The notes under the pieces: generated by a model
The model's input: only the letters and a program-made list of their open reading frames with translations
What the model was told of the DNA's origin: nothing
Databases searched by the model: none
Shown: positions 1-6,315 of the stretch, one piece after another
Numbering within the stretch: the stretch's first letter is position 1
Layout: the number at the start of each line of letters is the position of its first letter
Assembly (NCBI GenBank): GCA_900771185.1
Contig: CAAGND010000102.1
Span: 1-6,621 of the forward strand
Source of the DNA: Clostridia bacterium
GTDB lineage: Bacteria > Bacillota > Clostridia > Oscillospirales > Acutalibacteraceae
DNA: 6,621 nt
Direction of reading: 5' to 3'
Program-made: the position numbers and the translations under genes

Positions 1-1
1 T

Positions 2-166
2 ACCCTGCTCGAATCGCTCGGAAAGGACGGAGGAATAACAAGGGGCGAAATTTTCAGAAGCGCCGTGAATACTTTGCGCTTCGTCATGCGCTCCAAGCCG
101 TTTGCAACCGAAAATAACCAGGCGAACACTTATCATCCCGGCGAACAGTGGTTTGAGGTTAAATAA
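2..166 (+). CDS. C-terminal end of a probable glycoside hydrolase family 3 beta-glucosidase (5' truncated)
   Basis: An open frame enters from the left edge and runs 54 codons to a TAA at 164-166. The translated tail contains ITRGEIFRSAVNTLRFVMRS, which resembles the extreme C-terminal helix of many Clostridia GH3 beta-glucosidases (pattern LTRGELQRSAxNILxFxMxS). It ends in HPGEQWFEVK. If so, the full protein would hydrolyse beta-glucosides or xylosides released from plant polysaccharides. The catalytic residues lie outside the window, so function rests only on the tail pattern. The gene is separated from the operon that follows by a terminator at 288-330 and a fresh promoter at 503-530, so it is not part of that operon. 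That this is a real reading frame is likely; the family assignment is moderate. Confidence 0.6.
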   Translation, partial: TLLESLGKDGGITRGEIFRSAVNTLRFVMRSKPFATENNQANTYHPGEQWFEVK

Positions 167-231
167 CCGCAACCCGAGCCGAAATGATATGTTTGGATTT
201 TATGCATCAAGTGATGGCTTTTTGATTTAGT

Positions 232-268
232 GCGCAGGGTTTAGCTTCTTATCCCAAACCCGCAGCGC
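232..268 (+). other. Imperfect hairpin in the 3' untranslated region of the upstream gene
   Basis: GCGC at 232-235 pairs with GCGC at 265-268, and GGGTTT at 237-242 pairs with AAACCC at 256-261. A small internal loop separates the two helices and the apical loop is 13 nt. No T-run follows, so this is not itself a terminator. It lies about 20 nt before the terminator and could protect the 3' end of the upstream transcript; that role is inference. Confidence 0.4.
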
Positions 269-287
269 GATTCATAAACACTCAAGG

Positions 288-330
288 AAAAGGCTTCTTC
301 GCAAGGGGAAGCCTTTTGTCATTTTTGTTT
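288..330 (+). terminator. Strong intrinsic terminator of the upstream gene
   Basis: AAAAGGCTTC at 288-297 is perfectly complementary to GAAGCCTTTT at 308-317. The stem extends inward by two T-G wobbles and a C-G pair to a GCAA tetraloop (301-304, GNRA type), giving about 13 bp. The 3' arm runs into a T-rich tract, 314-330. The matching A-run on the 5' side could let it work weakly on the other strand, but no converging gene is seen. Confidence 0.9.
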
Positions 331-402
331 CTCAGAACGGCAAAAAAACTTGTTTGTTCTGACCGTCCGAAAAACTTCTGCTACCCACGCTCTGACTAAC
401 CC

Positions 403-460
403 AACCCTTTTTGTTGCCGCGAGCGGTTTGCCTCAGCGAATAAAAGCGGCGCAAAAGGTT
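403..460. repeat. Imperfect inverted repeat (about 15 nt arms) upstream of the promoter
   Basis: The left arm, 403-420, pairs with the right arm, 446-460, as AACC/GGTT, TTTT/AAAA, G/C plus one wobble, and GCCGC/GCGGC, with three single-base bulges. The 25-nt interior is itself GC-rich and can fold (GAG at 421-423 with CTC at 432-434). There is no clear T-tract terminator after it on the plus strand. It may be a fold in a non-coding transcript, a degraded terminator or a small repeat element; the sequence does not decide between these. Confidence 0.4.
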
Positions 461-502
461 CAATATAATTTTGCCCCTGTGCGTCTAAATGCGTTGGCAG
501 AC

Positions 503-530
503 TTGAAAAAATCGTATTTTATGGTATAAT
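503..530 (+). promoter_or_regulatory. Sigma-A promoter of the six-gene operon
   Basis: A -35 box TTGAAA at 503-508 is followed by a 16-nt spacer and a perfect -10 box TATAAT at 525-530, which is preceded by TGG (extended -10, TG at 522-523). Transcription should begin near 537, leaving a leader of about 79 nt before the first start codon. This is the only strong promoter seen ahead of the operon. Confidence 0.82.
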
Positions 531-553
531 TATCTGAAATATTATAATCGGGT

Positions 554-594
554 GGTTTGTCCTGAGGCATTCCTCGGCGGATGCAGGGAAAACC
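554..594 (+). promoter_or_regulatory. Structured 5' leader hairpin upstream of the first operon gene
   Basis: Within the predicted leader, GGTTT at 554-558 pairs with AAACC at 590-594 and CCTG at 561-564 pairs with CAGG at 584-587, across a 2x2 internal loop. An alternative inner hairpin, 562-577 (CTGAGG with CCTCGG, loop CATT), competes with the CCTG/CAGG helix. The structure ends 6 nt before the ribosome site at 601. I do not recognise a known riboswitch class, and no terminator or anti-terminator pair is evident. A regulatory role is only a possibility. Confidence 0.35.
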
Positions 595-615
595 GAAACA
601 GGGAGATTGTTATTT

Positions 616-1500
616 ATGTTGGATTTTTGTCCTCCGGTGATTGAGGACAAGCAGTGGGTTGAGCCGCTGCTCAGAAAGTCAAAGAAGTACGGCTGTGAGT
701 ATAGCTTCGGAGATATGTTCATTTGGCAGTCCGTTTATGATATACGCATCGCGTTGCACAAGGGCTTTTTCGTTTCCGTCAACGGCGGCGATTATCCCGG
801 ATATTGCTGCCCGGTGGGTGAGGGTGACCCGACGGAGGTTATAAACGACCTTATTGCCGACTCCCGGGAGCGGGGTATAGAATTCAAAATGTTCGGCCTT
901 GTGCCGGAATGTGTGGTGAATATCGACAAGCATTTTCCGGGAAAATTCGAATTCGCTCCGGTGAGAGAGAATTTCGACTATATATATTCTTCAAAATCTT
1001 TAATTGATTTGCCTGGCAAAAAATATCATGCAAAGCGTAACCACATAGCCGCCTTTATGCGTGACAACGACTGGAGCTATGAGCCGATAACAAAGGATAA
1101 TATCGCCGACTGCATTGCCATGAACTCTGAATGGGAGCGCAGGAACCGCGAGAAGGATCCGGACAGTATAGATGATGAACTTATCGCGATAAACAAAAGC
1201 TTTGAAAATTACTTTGAACTCGGTTTTATCGGGGGACTGCTCAGGGTGTCCGGTGAGGTTGTGGCGTTCACCTTCGGTGAGGAGATGAATGAGGACATGT
1301 TCTGCACCCACGTTGAAAAGGCTTATGCCGATGTCAGGGGCGCTTATCCGATGATAAACCGCGAGTTTGCTGCCCGCGAGCTTTCGGGATATAAATATAT
1401 TAACCGTGAGGATGATACGGGCGCAGAGGGACTGCGCAGGGCAAAGCTGTCCTACCACCCGGAAATCCTGCTTGAAAAATTTGTTGCAACATTGAAATAA
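616..1500 (+). CDS. DUF2156 / LPG_synthase_C domain protein (aminoacyltransferase-like)
   Basis: This is a soluble 294-residue protein with no signal peptide or membrane segment. It matches the DUF2156 family (Pfam LPG_synthase_C), whose fold is the double GNAT/Fem-type domain found at the C-terminus of MprF, which transfers amino acids from aminoacyl-tRNA to phosphatidylglycerol. Visible family signatures are YSSKSLIDLPGKKYHAKRNH near residues 124-143, HVEKA at 232-236, YINREDD at 261-267 and GLRRAKLSYHP at 272-282. Unlike MprF it lacks the membrane flippase, so its acceptor is unknown; transfer from aminoacyl-tRNA or an acyl donor is inference from the fold. The start is ATG 616, because GGGAG at 601-605 lies 10 nt upstream; an in-frame TTG at 607 sits too close to that site. 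It is the first gene after the promoter. Confidence 0.85.
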   Translation: MLDFCPPVIEDKQWVEPLLRKSKKYGCEYSFGDMFIWQSVYDIRIALHKGFFVSVNGGDYPGYCCPVGEGDPTEVINDLIADSRERGIEFKMFGLVPECVVNIDKHFPGKFEFAPVRENFDYIYSSKSLIDLPGKKYHAKRNHIAAFMRDNDWSYEPITKDNIADCIAMNSEWERRNREKDPDSIDDELIAINKSFENYFELGFIGGLLRVSGEVVAFTFGEEMNEDMFCTHVEKAYADVRGAYPMINREFAARELSGYKYINREDDTGAEGLRRAKLSYHPEILLEKFVATLK

Positions 1501-1514
1501 CGCAAAACAGGAAG

Positions 1515-1521
1515 AAAGGAG
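1515..1521 (+). promoter_or_regulatory. Ribosome binding site ahead of the GNAT gene, unusually placed
   Basis: AAAGGAG lies 17 nt before an in-frame GTG (1539) and 47 nt before the first in-frame ATG (1569). No start codon is found at the usual 5-10 nt distance in any frame that stays open, so this site does not settle the start of the acetyltransferase gene. Confidence 0.45.
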
Positions 1522-1568
1522 CGCCGCAGAACAGCCTTGTGCCGATTCTGTGCCGCACGGCGACGGAT

Positions 1569-2447
1569 ATGACTGTGGATTTTGCCGTGAAAAGTGAAAA
1601 GGAAAGGCTCGCCGAACTGTGGAAGAGCTGCTTCGGCGATGATGACGAATATATCTCCGGCTTTTTTGAAAACAGATTTGTCCCGGAGGACACCCTCGTT
1701 GTCCGTGAAGATGGGGCGGTGCGCTCCATGCTTTTTCTGCTCTATGGCAGTGTCAGAGCGGGCGGAGAAATTTTTTCGGCCGCTTATATCTATGCCGCAT
1801 GTACTCAGGAGGAATACAGGGGCAGGGGCTATATGTCGTCTCTGCTTGATATGGCCGCTCGACACTGCACCGATAAAGGCTTGGATTTTATTTGCCTTGT
1901 TCCGGCACAGGATAGCTTGTTCGGCTATTACGAAAAGCACGGTTACAGGAGCGCTTTCGAGGAAAAAATACTTTTTCTCAGCCGCCGTCAGCTCGGCTTT
2001 GTCGCCGCCGAAGAGACCGAGACCGGTGAGCTGACTGCCCGTGACATGTCAAAAGTGCGAGCGGCGGCTCTCGCGTCGGATGACTGCTTTGTCTGGGGTG
2101 AGGATGCGCTGAGATACGCATTGCTTGAAAACAGGCTTGGCGGCGGCGGAGACGTTGCCTGCTTTGAGAACGGGCGCTGCTCGGCTTATGCTCTGTTTTA
2201 TGAGGAGAACGAAAAGCTCATAATCAGGGAGTGCGCTGTCCGAAAAGGTGCATTTCGGCTTCTCGCCCGTGCGCTTCTCAGCGCGTGTGAGAGCGACGTG
2301 TTTTTCTTTCATCTGCCGCTGGATTTTCCGCTCTCGGCGGATAAGTTTCAAACGAGATACAATGCCATGCTTCTGCCTCTCAACGGGGAAGCGGAAACCG
2401 GCATGAAGGATATGAAAAACGCCTATATGGGGCTTACCCTCGGCTGA
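1569..2447 (+). CDS. GNAT family N-acetyltransferase, two-domain
   Basis: The 292-residue product begins with a GNAT domain. VKSEKERLAELWKSCFGDDD at residues 7-26 matches the usual N-terminal helix of this Clostridia family. AACTQEEYRGRGYMSSLL near 76-93 contains the acetyl-CoA pyrophosphate-binding R-G-R-G-Y loop (84-88), and VPAQDSLFGYYEKHGY at 111-126 is the typical motif B region. Residues from about 160 form a second, less conserved domain ending in YMGLTLG, an arrangement reminiscent of Eis-like acetyltransferases. The substrate is unknown. ATG 1569 is chosen because family members normally start about this close to the first strand. GTG 1539 would add 10 residues and lies 17 nt after an AAAGGAG, so it remains possible. 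The gene follows the DUF2156 gene with no promoter between. Confidence 0.82.
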   Translation: MTVDFAVKSEKERLAELWKSCFGDDDEYISGFFENRFVPEDTLVVREDGAVRSMLFLLYGSVRAGGEIFSAAYIYAACTQEEYRGRGYMSSLLDMAARHCTDKGLDFICLVPAQDSLFGYYEKHGYRSAFEEKILFLSRRQLGFVAAEETETGELTARDMSKVRAAALASDDCFVWGEDALRYALLENRLGGGGDVACFENGRCSAYALFYEENEKLIIRECAVRKGAFRLLARALLSACESDVFFFHLPLDFPLSADKFQTRYNAMLLPLNGEAETGMKDMKNAYMGLTLG

Positions 2448-2452
2448 TCGGA

Positions 2453-2460
2453 AAGGGAGG
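2453..2460 (+). promoter_or_regulatory. Strong ribosome binding site of the DJ-1 gene
   Basis: AAGGGAGG, 7 nt before ATG 2468, lies in the 20-nt gap after the acetyltransferase stop codon. It fixes the start of the next gene. Confidence 0.8.
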
Positions 2461-2467
2461 AACTGAC

Positions 2468-3010
2468 ATGGTTTATATTTTTCTCGCGAACGGATTTGAG
2501 GAAATCGAGGCTCTTGCAGTTGTCGATGTTCTGCGCAGAGCGGATATAGATATCACCTGCGTGGGTATAGGTTCGGATGTTATAACCGGGGCGCACGGGA
2601 TATCGGTGGTGTGCGATGCGTCCGATTCGCAGGTGTCTCCAGGCGGGGACGTTGAGGCGATAGTTTTGCCGGGCGGTATGCCCGGAACACTCAATCTTGA
2701 AAAATCGCAGACAGTGTGTTCGTTTATAGATTTCACGGCTCAGAGCGGCGGGCTTATCTGCGCGATATGCGCCGCACCGTCCATTCTCGGTCACAGAGGG
2801 CTTCTCCGGGGCAAAAAAGCCACCTGCTTTCCCGGGTTTGAAAGCGAGCTTGAAGGTGCTCAGCTTTCGGATTCGTTTGTTGTTGAGGATGGCAATATTA
2901 TCACCGCCAAAGGAATGGGCAGTGCCGTCAAGTTCGCAATAGCCATAGGCGCGCGGTTCGTCGGATGGGAAAAAATGAAAAAGATAGAGGAGTCTCTTCA
3001 ATGTTCGTGA
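2468..3010 (+). CDS. DJ-1/PfpI family protein (DJ-1/YajL-like)
   Basis: A 180-residue protein, the standard size for single-domain DJ-1 proteins. The conserved N-terminal motif FLANGFEEIEA contains Glu14, the counterpart of DJ-1 Glu18. VLPGGMPGTLNL at 66-77 is the glycine-rich loop. The nucleophile elbow ICAICAAPSILG, at about 97-108, carries the reactive Cys101 (DJ-1 Cys106). KKATCFPGFE at 116-125 completes the family pattern. Relatives are described as glyoxalase/deglycase or redox-stress proteins and are sometimes mislabelled ThiJ; the exact reaction cannot be told from sequence. It is cytosolic, with no signal peptide. Its last 10 bases overlap the next gene, and the ribosome site of that gene is inside its coding region, so the two are probably translationally coupled. 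Confidence 0.92.
   Translation: MVYIFLANGFEEIEALAVVDVLRRADIDITCVGIGSDVITGAHGISVVCDASDSQVSPGGDVEAIVLPGGMPGTLNLEKSQTVCSFIDFTAQSGGLICAICAAPSILGHRGLLRGKKATCFPGFESELEGAQLSDSFVVEDGNIITAKGMGSAVKFAIAIGARFVGWEKMKKIEESLQCS
2986..2992 (+). promoter_or_regulatory. Ribosome binding site of the cyclo-ligase gene, inside the DJ-1 gene
   Basis: AGAGGAG sits 8 nt before ATG 3001 and within the DJ-1 coding sequence. It selects ATG 3001 over the upstream in-frame ATG at 2965, which would only lengthen the overlap and lacks a comparable site. Confidence 0.75.
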
Positions 3011-3588
3011 ACAGGGATATTCGCAAGGTAAAAATGAATATCAGAAATGCGTGCAGGGAGATTCGCAGTCAGATGACGGAGCAGGAGAAGTCCCGCGCCG
3101 ATATGCAGATTTTCAACCGTGTGATAAACCTCTGGAAGTATAGGGAGTGCCGGACGCTTCTGACCTATGTCTCAGGTGCGATAGAGGTGGACACACATAT
3201 GCTTATAGAGGATGCCCTCAGACGCGGCAAGCGTGTCGCCGTTCCGCGCTGCATCGAGGGAACACGTGAGATGGAGTTCTTCTTTATAACCTCATTTGAG
3301 GATCTCGAGAAAGGCTCCTACGGCATACTTGAGCCGATAAAAGAAAAGTGCGTGCGACTTGAGGATTACAGCAGCGGGCTTTGCATCATTCCCGCCCTCA
3401 CATTTGATGAGCGGGGATATCGGCTGGGCTTTGGCAAGGGTTACTATGACCGTTTTCTCTCCGAATTCAGCGGGGAGACCGCGGGCTTGTGCTATGAGAG
3501 CTGTATGCGCAAGGAATTGCCCAAGGGCAGATATGACAAACGCGCGGACGTGGTTGTGACCGAAAAAAGAGTTATTTCACAGGGCTGA
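3001..3588 (+). CDS. 5-formyltetrahydrofolate cyclo-ligase (MTHFS / YgfA family)
   Basis: The enzyme converts 5-formyltetrahydrofolate to 5,10-methenyltetrahydrofolate using ATP, returning the stored folate to one-carbon metabolism. The 195-residue length is typical. The family signature RLGFGKGYYDRFL at 141-153 is the ATP/folate-binding loop (usual form RLGxGxGYYDRxL). Other expected features are a basic N-terminal helix (NIRNACREIRSQ, 13-24), the YVSGAIEVDTHMLI stretch at 56-69, the basic KRVAVPRC strand at 77-84, YGILEP at 107-112, and an IIPALTFDERGY strand at 129-140 leading into the signature. The start is ATG 3001, on the strength of AGAGGAG 8 nt upstream; it overlaps the DJ-1 stop by 10 bases. 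MltG follows after 16 nt. Confidence 0.95.
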   Translation: MFVNRDIRKVKMNIRNACREIRSQMTEQEKSRADMQIFNRVINLWKYRECRTLLTYVSGAIEVDTHMLIEDALRRGKRVAVPRCIEGTREMEFFFITSFEDLEKGSYGILEPIKEKCVRLEDYSSGLCIIPALTFDERGYRLGFGKGYYDRFLSEFSGETAGLCYESCMRKELPKGRYDKRADVVVTEKRVISQG

Positions 3589-3590
3589 CA

Positions 3591-3598
3591 GGGAGGAG
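3591..3598 (+). promoter_or_regulatory. Strong ribosome binding site of mltG
   Basis: GGGAGGAG lies in the 16-nt gap between the cyclo-ligase stop and ATG 3605, with a 6-nt spacing. It is one of the strongest translation signals in the operon. Confidence 0.8.
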
Positions 3599-3604
3599 CT
3601 ACAT

Positions 3605-4981
3605 ATGAATTTTTTTGTAAAGCTTGACAAGGACTCCGAACCGAAATCGGGGGGGAGCGCGCCCGGCAGAAGAGAAAAGGTCGAAAAATTCGTTGTTCAT
3701 ATTGATGAGAACGATATAGCGCCGGAACAGGATGAAACTCCCGTATATAAGGGTGAGGTATATTTTTCAAATCACCCGGTCAAAAAGAATGTGAAGCAGT
3801 CCGCGGCAAAGGGCACAACCGCTGTGAAAAAGAGCGGCAAGGTCTCCGGCTCCGACACCGTTGTGCTCACCGCGTTTATACTTGTGATATTGACAATCTC
3901 GTTCCTTCTGTCACTGCTCGCTATTTCGTGCCTCAATGACGCTCTGGCGATAAACCGCGGCAACGAGATTATAACCGTCAATATCCCCGAGGGCGCGACA
4001 ACAAATGAGATAATAGATATACTCGATGACAGCGGACTCATAAAGAACAAGGCGTTCTGCAAAATCTTTTACAAGGTTTCGTCCGCGGCAAAGGGCACGG
4101 GTGTCACCTCGGATATGAACAAGCTCGAGCAGATAGGGCACAGGATAAAGGTTTTGTTTGTCGGTCCCGATGAGCCCGATTATATCAGCGGAGTATATTA
4201 TCTTCAGCCCAGCATGGGTTTGGAGGGTATGCTCTGTGAATTCCGCGAGATTCAGGCGGGTCCGAGAACCGTGACGCTTGTGTTCCCGGAGGGCTGGTCG
4301 GTTCCGCAGATTGCGGCAAGGCTTGAGGAATATGGTGTGTGTGACTCATCGTATTTCTTCAAGGCGCTCAATGAGTCGGCTTTTGATTATCAGGTGCTCT
4401 CCTCGGCCGTGGAATCGGATAACAGAACCTATCGGCTTGAGGGCTATCTCTTCCCGTCCACCTATGATTTCTTCGAGGGTGAGAGCGCCAATATAGCTAT
4501 CAGACGTTTGCTCGATGCCTTTGATGAGGTGTGGACCGATGAGTTTGACAAGCGCGCGAAGGCACTGGGATATTCTGTTGATGAGATAATAACGATAGCT
4601 TCGATAATACAGCGTGAGGCTGCCGATGAGAGCCAGATGGGTCTTGTGTCGTCGGTTATTCACAACAGGCTCAAAAATCCCTCCGCCAGCAACGGCAGGC
4701 TCGAGTGCGACTCGACAAAGGACTATATCAAGAAATATATCACACCCATAACGGATGTGAACCTTGTCAATAAATATTCCGATGCGTATAACACATATCT
4801 CTCACAGGGGCTTCCGCCCGGACCTATATGCAACCCCGGCGAGGCGGCGATAAAGGCGGCGCTTTATCCGTCCGATACTAATTATTATTATTTCTGCCAC
4901 GACAAATTCGGTAATATTTATATGGCGAAAACGAAGAGTGAGCATGATTCCAACGTGCTCAAAGCGTTCAGTCAGAACTAA
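3605..4981 (+). CDS. mltG: Endolytic murein transglycosylase MltG (YceG-like)
   Basis: This membrane-anchored enzyme cleaves nascent peptidoglycan strands inside the chain and is thought to set glycan length or release new strands during elongation. The 458-residue product has a charged cytosolic tail (about 1-84), one membrane helix (about 85-107) and an extracellular part. ITVNIPEGATTNEIIDIL (123-140) and VTLVFPEGWSVPQIAARL (223-240) are the two LysM-like 'PEG' units. LEGYLFPSTYDF is at 278-289. The catalytic glutamate is Glu338 in IASIIQREAA (E. coli ASIVEKET), followed by HNRL at 353-356, LECDST at 366-371 (usually LQxDPT) and YNTYLSQGLPPGPICNPG at 395-412. The catalytic residues are intact, so it should be active. 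The tail and size are ordinary for Clostridia. It is followed by a U32 gene, as in the B. subtilis yrrL region. Confidence 0.95.
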   Translation: MNFFVKLDKDSEPKSGGSAPGRREKVEKFVVHIDENDIAPEQDETPVYKGEVYFSNHPVKKNVKQSAAKGTTAVKKSGKVSGSDTVVLTAFILVILTISFLLSLLAISCLNDALAINRGNEIITVNIPEGATTNEIIDILDDSGLIKNKAFCKIFYKVSSAAKGTGVTSDMNKLEQIGHRIKVLFVGPDEPDYISGVYYLQPSMGLEGMLCEFREIQAGPRTVTLVFPEGWSVPQIAARLEEYGVCDSSYFFKALNESAFDYQVLSSAVESDNRTYRLEGYLFPSTYDFFEGESANIAIRRLLDAFDEVWTDEFDKRAKALGYSVDEIITIASIIQREAADESQMGLVSSVIHNRLKNPSASNGRLECDSTKDYIKKYITPITDVNLVNKYSDAYNTYLSQGLPPGPICNPGEAAIKAALYPSDTNYYYFCHDKFGNIYMAKTKSEHDSNVLKAFSQN

Positions 4982-4987
4982 GAGGAG
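4981..4987 (+). promoter_or_regulatory. Ribosome binding site that supports a GTG start for the U32 gene
   Basis: AGAGGAG begins at the last base of the mltG stop codon and lies 6 nt before GTG 4994. The spacing is ideal, and the family's N-terminal motif (PELLAPAGD) begins 7 codons later, so the GTG is the probable start. Confidence 0.75.
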
Positions 4988-4993
4988 CGGGCT

Positions 4994-6232
4994 GTGACGA
5001 ATATTCAAAAACCGGAACTCCTTGCCCCGGCGGGAGATTTTGAACGCCTCAAGGCCGCGGTGTATTACGGCGCGGACGCGGTCTATATCGGCGGAACGCG
5101 CTTTGGCATGCGTGCCGCCCCGCAGAACTTCGATGATGATTCACTCTCAGAGGCGGTCAGCTTTGCCCACAGCAGCGGCGCAAAGGTGTATCTTACCTGT
5201 AATATTATACCGAACACGAGGGAACTGTCCGCCTTGCCGGTATTTTTGGAGAATGCCGCGTCAGCCGGTGTGGACGCCTTCATCATAACAGACCTCGGAG
5301 TGCTGTCATACGCGAAAAAATATGCTCCCGGAGTTGAGATACACATTTCCACTCAGACGGGAGTCGCGAACAGCGAATCGGCAAAGCTCCTCCATGACCT
5401 CGGCGCGAGGCGTATAGTGGCGGCGAGGGAGTTGTCAATCGGCGAGATTGAGGATTTGAAAAAGGGAATGCCGCAGGATATGGAGCTTGAGTGCTTTGTG
5501 CACGGCGCCATGTGCGTGTCGTATTCGGGGCGCTGTCTGCTCTCAAATTATCTCACCGGCAGACATTCAAACAAAGGGGACTGCTCCCAGCCGTGCCGCT
5601 GGCAATATAGTCTGGTGGAGCAGACCCGTCCGGGCGAATATATCCCGGTTGAGCAGACAGAAAGCGGGACATATATAATGAATTCAAAGGATATGTGCAT
5701 GATAGAGCACATCCCTCAGCTCGTTGCCGCCGGTGTGACAAGCTTCAAGATTGAGGGCAGGGCAAAGACCGAATATTATACCGCCGTTGTCACAAATGCC
5801 TATCGAAGCGCTATTGACGCTTTCATGAAACACCCGTCGGCGGATTTTATGCCGGACAGGTGGATTCTCGAGGAACCTTATAAAATCAGTCACAGAGGCT
5901 ATTGCACCGGATTTTATTTCGGTTCACCCATGGAGGATGCTCAGGTCTATTATGACGGCGGCTATATCCGTGAGTGGGAGGTCGCGGCGGTGGCGGAAAA
6001 GTGCGAAAACGGCACGCTCATCGTCAGCCAGCGCAACAGGTTTTTTGAAGGCGATGCGCTTGAGGTTATGAACAGAGGGAAAGCCCCGACTCAGATAGTG
6101 GTGAAGAACCTCAGAAATTCACAGGGCGAGCCTGTTAACAGCGCACCGAACCCCATGTCGGAGTTTTCTTTTGACTGCGATGCCGATGTGCCGAACGGAG
6201 CTTTTCTCCGCAGAATCATTGACAGACGCTGA
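4994..6232 (+). CDS. Peptidase U32 family protein, TrhP/YrrO-type tRNA hydroxylation protein
   Basis: The 412-residue product has the family N-terminus PELLAPAGDFERLKAAVYYG (residues 7-26) followed by GADAVYIGG. The U32 signature is ECFVHGAMCVSYSGRCLLS at 166-184. Cys174, Cys181, Cys197 and Cys201 (last two in GDCSQPCR) form the four-cysteine set that binds an iron-sulphur cluster in RlhA/TrhP proteins. KIEGRAKTEYY at 252-262 is a further conserved block. Although called a peptidase historically, this subgroup (E. coli TrhP/YegQ, B. subtilis YrrN/YrrO) makes 5-hydroxyuridine at the tRNA wobble position. Assignment to TrhP instead of a collagenase-like U32 rests on the cysteines, the length and the mltG neighbour. 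B. subtilis has two subunits here and a methyltransferase (TrmR); only one U32 gene is present and no TrmR. Confidence 0.88.
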   Translation: MTNIQKPELLAPAGDFERLKAAVYYGADAVYIGGTRFGMRAAPQNFDDDSLSEAVSFAHSSGAKVYLTCNIIPNTRELSALPVFLENAASAGVDAFIITDLGVLSYAKKYAPGVEIHISTQTGVANSESAKLLHDLGARRIVAARELSIGEIEDLKKGMPQDMELECFVHGAMCVSYSGRCLLSNYLTGRHSNKGDCSQPCRWQYSLVEQTRPGEYIPVEQTESGTYIMNSKDMCMIEHIPQLVAAGVTSFKIEGRAKTEYYTAVVTNAYRSAIDAFMKHPSADFMPDRWILEEPYKISHRGYCTGFYFGSPMEDAQVYYDGGYIREWEVAAVAEKCENGTLIVSQRNRFFEGDALEVMNRGKAPTQIVVKNLRNSQGEPVNSAPNPMSEFSFDCDADVPNGAFLRRIIDRR

Positions 6233-6242
6233 ATTTTAAAAC

Positions 6243-6265
6243 AACCCCGCCCTATAGGCAGGGTT
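6243..6265. other. Hairpin directly after the U32 stop codon
   Basis: AACCC at 6243-6247 pairs with GGGTT at 6261-6265, and GCC at 6249-6251 pairs with GGC at 6257-6259, with one C-A mismatch and a 5-nt loop. No T-run follows on the plus strand, so it is unlikely to end the operon. On the minus strand it is followed by a short TTTT, so it could be a weak terminator for that strand, though no minus-strand gene is seen. Most likely it is a 3' end structure. Confidence 0.45.
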
Positions 6266-6315
6266 CATAAGACAGTAAGATATTGAAGCTAAGAAAGACG
6301 TAATCTGAATATAGA

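Larger units (their letters stand above)
167..502. other. Non-coding intergenic region, 336 nt, with terminator and inverted repeats
   Basis: No convincing gene is seen on either strand between the upstream stop codon and the promoter at 503. The region holds an imperfect hairpin at 232-268 (GCGC and GGGTTT arms), the terminator at 288-330, a short hairpin at 333-361 (CAGAAC with GTTCTG) and a longer imperfect inverted repeat at 403-460. The only short ATG frame, at 184-225 (13 codons), has no ribosome site and was not called. Confidence 0.7.

Noticed and set aside
205..223. CATC/GATG hairpin followed by five T residues as a terminator
   Set aside because: The stem is only 4 bp and the much stronger terminator at 288-330 lies just downstream.
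184..225. 13-codon ORF after the upstream gene
   Set aside because: It has no ribosome site and is too short to separate from chance.
464..469. TATAAT as a second promoter upstream of the operon
   Set aside because: There is no acceptable -35 box at 15-19 nt and no TG extension; the promoter at 503-530 is far better.
1000..1458. Open minus-strand frame of 152 codons within the DUF2156 gene
   Set aside because: It is antisense to a gene with clear family motifs, has no recognisable domain or ribosome site, and its composition is that of a shadow frame.
1452..1940. Open minus-strand frame of 162 codons over the GNAT gene start
   Set aside because: It covers the GNAT motifs on the opposite strand and shows no promoter, ribosome site or domain.
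2423..3001. Open minus-strand frame of 192 codons across the DJ-1 gene
   Set aside because: It mirrors a well-supported DJ-1 coding region, and its protein has no recognisable motif. A long antisense frame is common in GC-rich third-position codons.
3728..4300. Duplication in the N-terminal half of MltG as something new
   Set aside because: Two PEG/LysM-like units before the catalytic part are the ordinary architecture of this family.
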